NCBI GenBank assembly: GCA_031277535.1
Contig: JAITMD010000021.1
Coordinates: 273,167 to 337,166, forward strand
Reading direction: 5' to 3'
Origin: Flavobacteriaceae bacterium
GTDB lineage: Bacteria > Bacteroidota > Bacteroidia > Flavobacteriales > Flavobacteriaceae
Length of the DNA stretch: 64,000 nucleotides
Shown one piece after another: positions 33,383 through 41,090 of the stretch. The translations under genes and the position numbers were made by a program. Within the stretch, counting starts at the first letter, position 1. Each line of letters starts with the position of its first letter. Under the pieces are notes generated by a model. It searched no databases and was not told the origin of the DNA. It saw nothing but the letters and a program-made list of their open reading frames with translations.

Positions 33383-34759
33383 ATGATGAACCTTTCGGTG
33401 TACTTTAAAGAGTTTAGGTATAATATTAAATTAGCATACCCTATTATTTTAGCTATGTTAGGACATACTATTGTTGGAGTAATAGATAATATTATGGTTG
33501 GAAAAATAGGAGCAACTGAATTAGCTGCTGCGTCTTTGGCAAATAGTTTTGTATTTATTGCGATTTCTTTAGGTGTCGGATTTTCAACAGCTTTAACACC
33601 TTTAGTAGCTCAAAGTGATGCTGAAAAAGATGTAAAAACAGGTCGAGCTATCTTTATGAATGGGCTATTTTTATGTACTTTTATAGGGGTGTTTTTATTC
33701 GCAATTATTTTTGCAGCTAAGCCACTTTTAGTTTATATGGGACAACCAGAGGATGTTGTACTTTTAGCAAAACCGTTTTTGGATATTGTAGCTTTATCGA
33801 TTATACCTTTAGTTATTTATCAAGGATATAAACAATTTGCAGATGGAAAATCGCAGACAAAAAATTCGATGTATGCAACGTTAATTTCTAATATCACTAA
33901 TATCTTTTTTAATTATGTATTGATTTATGGTGTGTGGTTTTTCCCCACTATGGGGATGTTGGGGGCAGCTTATGGTACATTAATATCGCGAATTGTAATG
34001 TTGGTTTACATGCATTTTGCCTTGAGTAGACAAGCTATATTTAGACCATTTTTGAGTAAAATTAGTCTGAAAGAAGTAACAAAAGAAATGAGTATGAAAA
34101 TTACAAAATTGGGTGTTCCTTCTGGTATGATGAGTTTTTTTGAAGTAGCATTATTTGTTGGCGCAGTATGGCTTTCTGGAATGATTGATACAGTTGCACA
34201 AGCAGCAAATCAAATTGCATTAAGTATGTCATCGATGACTTTTATGTTTGCAAGTGGTTTGGGGGTAGCAGCCATGATACGTGTTGGGAATCAAAAAGGA
34301 TTAAAAGATTATGTGAAATTGAAAGTTGTTGCTCGTTCTATCTTATTAATGACTATCATTATCTATATTGGATTTGCCTTGTTTTTTGTGTTATTTCATA
34401 ATTATATTCCAATGTTGTTTTTAGACAATGAGGATTTAGTTAATAAAGCAATGAATGATGAAGTAATAAGGGTTGCTGGTCAGCTTTTGTTGGTGGCAGC
34501 AATTTTTCAAATATCTGATTGTATTCAAGTTGTTACTTTAGGAGCGCTTAGAGGGTTACAAGACGTTAATGTCCCTATGATTATTACATTTGTATCATAT
34601 TGGATTATTGGTTTCCCAGTTTCAATCTATTTAGGATTGTATACAGATTTTAAAGCAGCAGGTATTTGGATTGGATTGTTAGCAGGACTAACAATAGCAG
34701 CAATATTTTTATATCTTCGCTTTCACAAATTATCAAATCGTTTAATAAGTAATAATTAA
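33383..34759 (+). CDS. MATE-family multidrug efflux transporter (NorM-like)
   Basis: This 458-residue inner-membrane antiporter has 12 TM segments arranged as two six-TM halves. Family motifs are LAMLGHTIVGVIDNIMVGKIGATELAAASLA at the start, GQPEDVVLLAKPFL, and QIALSMSSMTFMFASGLGVAAMIRVGNQKG after the midpoint. These proteins export cationic drugs or metabolites using Na+ or H+. The ATG at 33383 is followed by another ATG (33386), and either could be used. A small acidic protein gene begins 11 bases after the stop. Confidence 0.9.
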   Translation: MMNLSVYFKEFRYNIKLAYPIILAMLGHTIVGVIDNIMVGKIGATELAAASLANSFVFIAISLGVGFSTALTPLVAQSDAEKDVKTGRAIFMNGLFLCTFIGVFLFAIIFAAKPLLVYMGQPEDVVLLAKPFLDIVALSIIPLVIYQGYKQFADGKSQTKNSMYATLISNITNIFFNYVLIYGVWFFPTMGMLGAAYGTLISRIVMLVYMHFALSRQAIFRPFLSKISLKEVTKEMSMKITKLGVPSGMMSFFEVALFVGAVWLSGMIDTVAQAANQIALSMSSMTFMFASGLGVAAMIRVGNQKGLKDYVKLKVVARSILLMTIIIYIGFALFFVLFHNYIPMLFLDNEDLVNKAMNDEVIRVAGQLLLVAAIFQISDCIQVVTLGALRGLQDVNVPMIITFVSYWIIGFPVSIYLGLYTDFKAAGIWIGLLAGLTIAAIFLYLRFHKLSNRLISNN

Positions 34760-34770
34760 TTATACCTAAT

Positions 34771-35019
34771 ATGGAATTACCAAAATTTGTTTTAGCAGAT
34801 AATACAGAATATCCGGAAGATATTTTTATCATTCATCTTGATTTTCCGCGTTTTATTATCAATTTAAATACGGATGAAATTGAATTCTTAGAAACAATTG
34901 AAGAGTCTGAAGAAGCTGAAATTGAAGCAGAAATGGAAAGTCTTATCGTAAAAGCAGGTGCATTTTATGAAAGAGAAATGGAACGTTATGTAGAAGACGA
35001 AGAAATAGATGAGGATTAA
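34771..35019 (+). CDS. Small acidic conserved hypothetical protein
   Basis: This 82-residue protein is very acidic, with a Glu-rich C-terminal half (ESEEAEIEAEMES and YVEDEEIDED). It begins MELPKFVLADNTEYPEDIF. Similar small proteins are common in Flavobacteriaceae, but I know no function. It follows the MATE gene by 11 bases and its stop codon overlaps that of convergent meaB by 4 bases. Confidence 0.75.
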   Translation: MELPKFVLADNTEYPEDIFIIHLDFPRFIINLNTDEIEFLETIEESEEAEIEAEMESLIVKAGAFYEREMERYVEDEEIDED

Positions 35020-36110
35020 TCATTTGTATTAAAATACATATGTAAAATTTTATGAGCAGCTGCAAAGGGTGATAATTCACTATTTTGCACTGCTTTTCTG
35101 TTTTGAATAAGCATTTCTTTAACCTTAGGATGGTTATAGAAATTCATAAGTATGTTTTCATTTATTGTTTCTAATAACCAATATTGGTTTTGCTCTTTTC
35201 GCCTATTATCAAAATACTCATTCTCTTTTGTTAGAGTTGTATATTGTGTGATAATATCCCATATTTCACTAATCCCCGTGTTTTGAATAGCACTGCAAGT
35301 ACTAACTTTTGGGGTCCATCCAGAAGGTTTTTGAGGAAATAAATGTAATGCTCTGTTATAATCGAGTTTTGCCATATGAGCTTTTTTGATATTTTCTCCA
35401 TCAGCTTTGTTAATGATTACAGCATCCGCCATTTCCATTATACCTCTTTTAATACCTTGTAGTTCATCACCTGCTCCAGCAAGGTTAAGAAGTAAAAAGA
35501 AATCAACCATACTTTGTACTGCCGTTTCACTTTGACCCACTCCTACAGTTTCAACTAAAATGGTGTCGAAACCACAAGCTTCACATAGAATAATACTTTC
35601 TCTTGTTTTTCGAGCTACACCTCCTAAACTTTCTCCAGAGGCAGATGGACGTATAAAGGCATTTTCGTCTTTTACTAAGTCTTCCATACGGGTTTTATCT
35701 CCAAGAATACTTCCTTTGGTTATACTACTACTGGGATCGATAGCTAATACTGCTACTTTTTTACCCATTGATGTTAGTAATTTTCCGAATGATTCTATAA
35801 ATGTGCTTTTTCCTACACCAGGAACACCTGTAATGCCAATTCGGATAGATTTATTAGCAAAAGGTAAACAACCTTGTATTATTTCTTCTGCTTGTGTATG
35901 ATGATTTTGATTTAAACTTTCAATTAAAGTGATTCCTTGGCTTAATGCTACTTTATCTCCTTTAGTAATCCTTTCGATTAATTCTGTTGTATTGATTTGT
36001 TTTTTTCTTCTTGCTTGAAATTTTGAGATAGAATCAAGACTTGTAGAAGTAGGTTGCTCAATACCTTCGTTTTCGGTTAATGCTGATTTGTGATTATTAT
36101 GTTGTAACAT
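35016..36110 (-). CDS. meaB: MeaB/ArgK-family GTPase, methylmalonyl-CoA mutase chaperone
   Basis: This 364-residue G3E P-loop GTPase has Walker A GVPGVGKST, base motif AIDPSSSITKGSILGDKTRM (typical of the family), Walker B ETVGVGQSE and NKADGEN as the guanine specificity motif. It protects and reactivates adenosylcobalamin-dependent methylmalonyl-CoA mutase. The mutase genes are not in this window. The first 30 residues form a polar extension, as in many Bacteroidota homologs. Confidence 0.93.
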   Translation of the reverse strand: MLQHNNHKSALTENEGIEQPTSTSLDSISKFQARRKKQINTTELIERITKGDKVALSQGITLIESLNQNHHTQAEEIIQGCLPFANKSIRIGITGVPGVGKSTFIESFGKLLTSMGKKVAVLAIDPSSSITKGSILGDKTRMEDLVKDENAFIRPSASGESLGGVARKTRESIILCEACGFDTILVETVGVGQSETAVQSMVDFFLLLNLAGAGDELQGIKRGIMEMADAVIINKADGENIKKAHMAKLDYNRALHLFPQKPSGWTPKVSTCSAIQNTGISEIWDIITQYTTLTKENEYFDNRRKEQNQYWLLETINENILMNFYNHPKVKEMLIQNRKAVQNSELSPFAAAHKILHMYFNTND

Positions 36111-36216
36111 TTGTAAGAATCTATAGTTTGATCAGAGTGATAAAAAGTAAAAGTACTAAAAATAGGCATATTTCGAAATTTATTTGAATGGTTAGGACTA
36201 TATGTTTATGACCTCT

Positions 36217-36224
36217 TATATTTG
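36217..36224 (+). promoter_or_regulatory. -7 box (TATATTTG) of the MFS gene
   Basis: The box contains the TTG (36222-36224) that begins a longer frame, so the ATG at 36246, 21 bases on, is the start. Confidence 0.55.
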
Positions 36225-36245
36225 AGCTTAACGAAAAACAACATA

Positions 36246-37490
36246 ATGAATAGTAATTTTTTATCCTCTAAAGGCCTTGTAAGTAAAATCAAAGAACAAA
36301 CACTCAATCACAAAACAGTCTATCCTATTTTATTAGCAATTAGTTTTGGACATTTATGTAATGATTTACTACAAGCTATAGTCCCAGCAATTTATCCAAT
36401 GTTAAAGACTAATTATAATTTGAGTTTTGCACAAATTGGTATTATTACTTTCTGTTTTCAAATATCTTCTTCTTTACTACAGCCACTTGTAGGTACCTAT
36501 ACAGACAAACATCCAAAGCCTTATTCACAGATGATAGGTATGGTGTGTTCTATGTTTGGAGTTATTTTGTTAAGTTATGCCCCTACTTATACAATGGTAC
36601 TCTGCGCTGTAATATTGATAGGTATAGGATCTTCTATATTTCATCCTGAATCCTCAAGAGTATCATATGTAGCTTCAGGAGGTAAACGTAGCTTAGCACA
36701 GTCTATTTTTCAAATTGGAGGTAATACAGGTACAGCATTAGCACCACTATTAGTTGCTTGGATTGTATTGCCTAAAGGACAGCAACATTTATTGTGGTTT
36801 GTTGCAGTAGCTATAATTGCTCAGTTTGTTTATGCTTTTATAGGTGGATGGTATAAAGATGTATTAAAACATCAAGCAAATAAAAAGAAAAAAGCAATAC
36901 GTATTCCTGAATTATCAAAATTCAGAGTGTGGAGTTCTATTATTGTATTATTGTTATTGATTTTTTCTAAATATTTCTACGTAGCAAGTATTTCCAGTTA
37001 TTTTCAATTCTATACCATGGAAAAATTTAAGATTAGTGAGATACAAGCACAGGTATATCTGTTTTATTTCTTGTTAGCAGTTGCAGCTGGAACATTAATA
37101 GGTGGCTTTTTTGGAGATAAAGTTGGTCGTAAATATATTATTTGGTTTTCTGTATTAGGAGTAGCTCCATTTACAATGTTGTTACCTTATGCTTCTTTAG
37201 AATGGACAGGAGTATTGATTGTTATTATTGGTTTGATTTTATCATCTGCTTTTCCTTCAATTCTTGTATATGCTCAGGAATTATTACCCCGTAAAATAGG
37301 AATGGTATCAGGCTTATTTTATGGATTTGCTTTTGGTATGGGAGGATTAGGTTCTGCTGTATTAGGATGGTGGGCTGACCGTACATCTATAGAAAACATC
37401 TATATGATTTGTGCATATTTACCTTTGATTGGTATTATTGCTGCTTTTTTACCTAATATGAAGAAGGTTAAATTTAGAGAAGAAGAATAG
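36246..37490 (+). CDS. MFS transporter, fosmidomycin resistance protein (Fsr)-like
   Basis: This protein has 414 residues with 12 TM segments. LAISFGHLCNDLLQAIVPAIYPMLK in TM1 and FQISSSLLQPLVGTYTDKHPKPY (loop 2-3) are the family signature of Fsr-like MFS members. GIGSSIFHPESSRVSYVASGG is a further hallmark. Such exporters can confer fosmidomycin resistance, but the natural substrate is unknown. The start was placed at the first ATG after the promoter box. Confidence 0.88.
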   Translation: MNSNFLSSKGLVSKIKEQTLNHKTVYPILLAISFGHLCNDLLQAIVPAIYPMLKTNYNLSFAQIGIITFCFQISSSLLQPLVGTYTDKHPKPYSQMIGMVCSMFGVILLSYAPTYTMVLCAVILIGIGSSIFHPESSRVSYVASGGKRSLAQSIFQIGGNTGTALAPLLVAWIVLPKGQQHLLWFVAVAIIAQFVYAFIGGWYKDVLKHQANKKKKAIRIPELSKFRVWSSIIVLLLLIFSKYFYVASISSYFQFYTMEKFKISEIQAQVYLFYFLLAVAAGTLIGGFFGDKVGRKYIIWFSVLGVAPFTMLLPYASLEWTGVLIVIIGLILSSAFPSILVYAQELLPRKIGMVSGLFYGFAFGMGGLGSAVLGWWADRTSIENIYMICAYLPLIGIIAAFLPNMKKVKFREEE

Positions 37491-37511
37491 TAGTATTTTT
37501 AAAAGAATATA

Positions 37512-37551
37512 AAATAGAAAGGGTTTGAGTATACTCAAACCCTTTCTATTT
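37512..37551. terminator. Perfect 40-base palindromic terminator (MFS gene / mgtE)
   Basis: The left arm (37512-37531) and right arm (37532-37551) are exact reverse complements with no loop bases. The core is GGGTTTGAGTATACTCAAACCC. It lies between convergent genes and is flanked by A/T-rich ends. Confidence 0.88.
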
Positions 37552-37563
37552 ATAGGTGATTCA

Positions 37564-38877
37564 TTATAATATTTTTCCTGTTAAGAATAGTGCTGCAATT
37601 GAGAAATAAATGATTAGTCCTGAAACGTCAACTAATGTTGCAACGAAAGGAGCAGAAGCTGTAGCAGGATCCATACCAAACTTTCTTAAGATAAAAGGTA
37701 TTAGCGAGCCAGATAGTGTCCCCCAAAGTACAATGAATAGCAAGGATACTGATACGCTCAAGCCAACAGCTATCCAATGTTCTCCATAATCATAAATACC
37801 TGATTCTTGCCAAATAAAGATTCTGATGAAACCTATAATACCTAAGATACCTCCAAGCATTACTCCAGAAGCTAATTCTTTACGCATTACATACCACCAA
37901 TCATTAAGCTTTAATTCTCCAAGAGCCATAGCGCGGATAATAAGTGAAGCAGCTTGTGACCCTGAATTACCTCCACTTGATATTATCAAAGGAACAAATA
38001 GTGCAAGAACGACAGCTTTTTCTATTTCATCTTCGAAATGTCCCATAGCAGAAGCTGTTAGCATTTCGCCTAAGAATAAGATAATAAGCCATCCTGCTCT
38101 TTTGCGTACAAGTTCAAATAATGGAGTTTGTGTATAGGATAAATCTAATTCTTCCATCCCCCCGAACTTTTGGATATCTTCTGTATCTCTATCTTTTATC
38201 GCGTCTAAGATATCATCAAATGTAACAATTCCTACTAATACGCCACTTTCTGTAATAATAGGTAAGGCAGAACGGTCATATTTTTCAAATATATCAAAAG
38301 CATCTTCAGTCTTTGTAGTACTTGTAATAGACACAAAAGTAGTATCAATTAAGTCTGAAATTAATGTGTTTTCATCTGCTAATACTAGTTCTCCAAGCTT
38401 TAAATCATCAATTAATCTATTGTGATCATCAACAACATATATATAGTTAAGTGTTTCGGCCTTTTTTCCATATATTTTAATATGCTTTAATACTTGTTTT
38501 ACTGTTCTATTTGCCTTTGTCTGAATGTATAAAGGAGTCATTAAACGAGCAATACTGTCTTCCTTGTAACCAATAAGATTAAGAGCGATTTGCTTTTCTT
38601 TATCATTTAACAGGTTGATGGAATATTTGATTAACTCATCAGGAAAATCTTCTAAAAGTTCTGTTCGGTCATCAGGCTCAAGATTATTAAGTACTTCTGC
38701 ATAATCTTCTTGAGTCATACTACGTACTATTTCTTCTTGAATATTAATATCCAAGAAGGAGAATACTTCAACTTTTAAATCAGGAGAAAGCTTTAGAAAC
38801 GCAAGGTTTCTTTCTGTTCTTTTCATCTCTGTAATAGCTTCAGCAATGTCAGCTGGGTGCATATCTTTAAAAGTCAT
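37564..38877 (-). CDS. mgtE: Magnesium transporter MgtE
   Basis: This 437-residue inner-membrane Mg2+ channel has an N-terminal helical MgtE_N domain (about 1-110), which contains HPADIAEAITEM and DDRTELLEDFPDE, and then a pair of CBS domains (about 115-240). Five TM segments follow from about 265, with SSGGNSGSQAASLIIRA forming the typical pore motif. Intracellular Mg2+ gates the channel through the N and CBS domains. Confidence 0.93.
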   Translation of the reverse strand: MTFKDMHPADIAEAITEMKRTERNLAFLKLSPDLKVEVFSFLDINIQEEIVRSMTQEDYAEVLNNLEPDDRTELLEDFPDELIKYSINLLNDKEKQIALNLIGYKEDSIARLMTPLYIQTKANRTVKQVLKHIKIYGKKAETLNYIYVVDDHNRLIDDLKLGELVLADENTLISDLIDTTFVSITSTTKTEDAFDIFEKYDRSALPIITESGVLVGIVTFDDILDAIKDRDTEDIQKFGGMEELDLSYTQTPLFELVRKRAGWLIILFLGEMLTASAMGHFEDEIEKAVVLALFVPLIISSGGNSGSQAASLIIRAMALGELKLNDWWYVMRKELASGVMLGGILGIIGFIRIFIWQESGIYDYGEHWIAVGLSVSVSLLFIVLWGTLSGSLIPFILRKFGMDPATASAPFVATLVDVSGLIIYFSIAALFLTGKIL

Positions 38878-38936
38878 AGATTGCAGTTTATTAAGGCTTA
38901 TTAAGGCGTTAGTACAATGTTTTCTTAAAAATAATG

Positions 38937-38944
38937 CAAAGGTA
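38937..38944 (-). promoter_or_regulatory. -7 box (TACCTTTG) of mgtE
   Basis: Minus-strand TACCTTTG matches TAnnTTTG, 59 bases before the mgtE ATG at 38877. The longish leader could hold a Mg2+-responsive element, but I see no clear fold. Confidence 0.4.
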
Positions 38945-39022
38945 ATCTATACTTTGTGTAGTTTAAAATTTCTAATGATTTTTTAATAAAATAAAATACT
39001 ATTAAGAAGAATAGTGCTTATA

Positions 39023-40345
39023 TTAAAACTTATTAATTGCATTGTCTATAATTTGTGAATCTAAACTTTTCTTTGCTTTAGCTCCCATATCTTTAAGTTT
39101 TTGAACAGATGTAATTAGATTTCCTTTTCCTTCACTCAATTTATTGAATGCACTATCATATTCTGTTCTTGTCTCTTCTATTTTTTTTCCAACTTTCTGT
39201 AAGTCAGTTGTTAGTCCGACAAACTTGTCGTATAGTAATCCTGCTTGCCTTGCTATTTCATAAGCATTTTCTTGTTGTTTACGCTGGCTCCACATGGTTT
39301 CTATAGTACGTAATGTAGCAAGTAGAGTAGAAGGTGTCACAATAACAATATTTTTTTCAAATGCTTTCGTGTATAGTGTATTATCTGCATTAATAGCTAC
39401 AGAGAAAGCTGTTTCAATAGGAATAAATAATAAGACAAAATCTGGACTACTACCTTTATATAGTTCAAAATAGTTCTTTTCTGATAAACCATCGATATGT
39501 CTTTTTAGAGATATTAAGTGCTCTTGTAGGTATCGTCTTTGTTCATCTATATCGGCAGTATTCACATATTGTTCATAGGCTACTAATGACACTTTAGAAT
39601 CCACAACCATATGTCTGTTATCAGGTAAGTAGATTACTACATCAGGCTGTAGTCTATTGCCATTCTCTGAAGTATAGCTTTGTTGAGTTTCATATTCTCT
39701 CCCTTTTTCTAAGCCTGATTTCTCAAGTACACTTTCTAAAATCATTTCTCCCCAATTCCCTTGCATCTTATTATCACCTTTCAGAGCTTTAGTTAGATTC
39801 AGTGTTTCCTGACTCATTTTTTGGTTCATCTGTTGTAGTCCAAATATCTGTTGGCGCAGTGCTGCATGATGATCGATACTCTCTTTATGAGTTTGTTCTA
39901 CTTTTTGTTCGAAGTGCAATATTTTTTCTTGTAGAGGCGATAATAGTGTTTCTAAGCTATCTTTATTCTGTTTAGTAAACTTAGTACTCTTTTCTTCTAA
40001 TATTCGATTAGCAAGGTTCTCAAACTCTGTCGTGAACTTCTCTTGTAGGGCACGCGTTTCTTTTTGTTGTGTTTCTAATTTTTCTTGTAGATTGCTGTAT
40101 TCAGTATCTCGAATAGAAATACGAGCTATTAACTCTTGGTTGTCTAATCGGATGATATCTAAGTTTTCTTCTATTGTTTTCTTTTCAGACTTTAGTTGTT
40201 CTATTTGTTTTTGCTTGTAGTCATTGTCTGTTTGAAGACGTATTATGTCTCCTGACGATGAGGTATCTTTCTTACCTGATTTACCTATAAAAAAAGCAAT
40301 GATGATTAGGATAGCTAATAGAGCAACTAATACTTCTTGTGACAT
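39023..40345 (-). CDS. rmuC: RmuC-family DNA recombination protein
   Basis: This 440-residue protein has one N-terminal TM segment (about 5-20), a long coiled coil (about 35-170, rich in Gln, Glu, Lys) and a C-terminal RmuC nuclease-fold domain. NKMQGNWGEMILESVLEKSGLEKG, LPDNRHMVVDSKVSLVAYE and FVLLFIPIETAFSVAI are typical. RmuC limits recombination at inverted repeats. It has its own promoter upstream. Confidence 0.92.
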   Translation of the reverse strand: MSQEVLVALLAILIIIAFFIGKSGKKDTSSSGDIIRLQTDNDYKQKQIEQLKSEKKTIEENLDIIRLDNQELIARISIRDTEYSNLQEKLETQQKETRALQEKFTTEFENLANRILEEKSTKFTKQNKDSLETLLSPLQEKILHFEQKVEQTHKESIDHHAALRQQIFGLQQMNQKMSQETLNLTKALKGDNKMQGNWGEMILESVLEKSGLEKGREYETQQSYTSENGNRLQPDVVIYLPDNRHMVVDSKVSLVAYEQYVNTADIDEQRRYLQEHLISLKRHIDGLSEKNYFELYKGSSPDFVLLFIPIETAFSVAINADNTLYTKAFEKNIVIVTPSTLLATLRTIETMWSQRKQQENAYEIARQAGLLYDKFVGLTTDLQKVGKKIEETRTEYDSAFNKLSEGKGNLITSVQKLKDMGAKAKKSLDSQIIDNAINKF

Positions 40346-40368
40346 AATATACTACTTAGATTAATACT

Positions 40369-40396
40369 CAAAAGTAAGAAATAATGTTGTAGCAAA
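40369..40396 (-). promoter_or_regulatory. Promoter of rmuC
   Basis: Minus-strand TTTG (40396-40393), 16 bases, TACTTTTG (40376-40369), then 23 bases to the ATG at 40345. Confidence 0.5.
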
Positions 40397-40477
40397 TCGA
40401 TGGAGAGTTGCTATGGTTTATAGCAAAAAAAATGTATATTTATAAAAGTTAAAATTATGTTTATTAAAACTTAAAAA

Positions 40478-40942
40478 ATGTATTCTATGAAAAAAATATT
40501 TATTTTATTGCTGATATGTGGAGTGTCAAGTGTAAGCTTTGCTCAGGAAGTAACTAAAAAGAACTCTGTAGATAATTCTAATACGAATATAAAAGAAATT
40601 GTTGTAAAGACAGAAGCATTAAGGAATTTTGAAGGAAAAGTTTTTGAAATGGATTACTATTATGGATGTAAGTTTAGTAAAGAGGATGAACGTTTAGCTG
40701 TGATTGATGGCTATATTTTATTAGATTTTGCAAAAATAGATGAGTTGCGAAAATGGGTTGCAAGACAACACAATGTACAAGAGTTAGATGTTATTTTTAT
40801 TAGTGGTAAGGAAAATAGTACTTATGGAAGCTTTGAAGTATGTATTGCAGGTATGATATATGAGTATGTTAAAAGAGGAAGAGATTATCTGTGTGAAAGA
40901 AAATCAAAGCCACTGACTAAGAAAAGGAAGTGGAGAATATAA
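40478..40942 (+). CDS. Secreted hypothetical protein
   Basis: I do not recognise this 154-residue protein. It has a signal peptide ending near VSFAQE. An internal ATG at 40487 (MKKIFILLLI) gives a more usual signal sequence and may be the true start. The mature part includes YYYGCKFSKEDERLAVIDGYILL, ELDVIFISGKENSTYGSFEVC and a basic tail KKRKWR. Two or three Cys could form disulfides in the periplasm. Confidence 0.6.
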   Translation: MYSMKKIFILLLICGVSSVSFAQEVTKKNSVDNSNTNIKEIVVKTEALRNFEGKVFEMDYYYGCKFSKEDERLAVIDGYILLDFAKIDELRKWVARQHNVQELDVIFISGKENSTYGSFEVCIAGMIYEYVKRGRDYLCERKSKPLTKKRKWRI

Positions 40943-41040
40943 ATTGTAAATGCAATCAAATTTACATAGGTAAATCAGAATAATAGGATTAAGAAGGATA
41001 ATTTTACTTCATCTGATTTTATAAGAATTAACTATAAGTA

Positions 41041-41090
41041 GATAATAATAAAAATGCCCACTTGTGAAAGTGGGCATTTTTATTATTATC
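41041..41090. terminator. Long bidirectional hairpin terminator (carB / secreted hypothetical)
   Basis: A 23-base perfect stem runs between 41041-41063 and 41068-41090 with loop GTGA, and core ATGCCCACTT/AAGTGGGCAT. Its right side overlaps the last 5 bases of carB at 41086. Confidence 0.88.
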
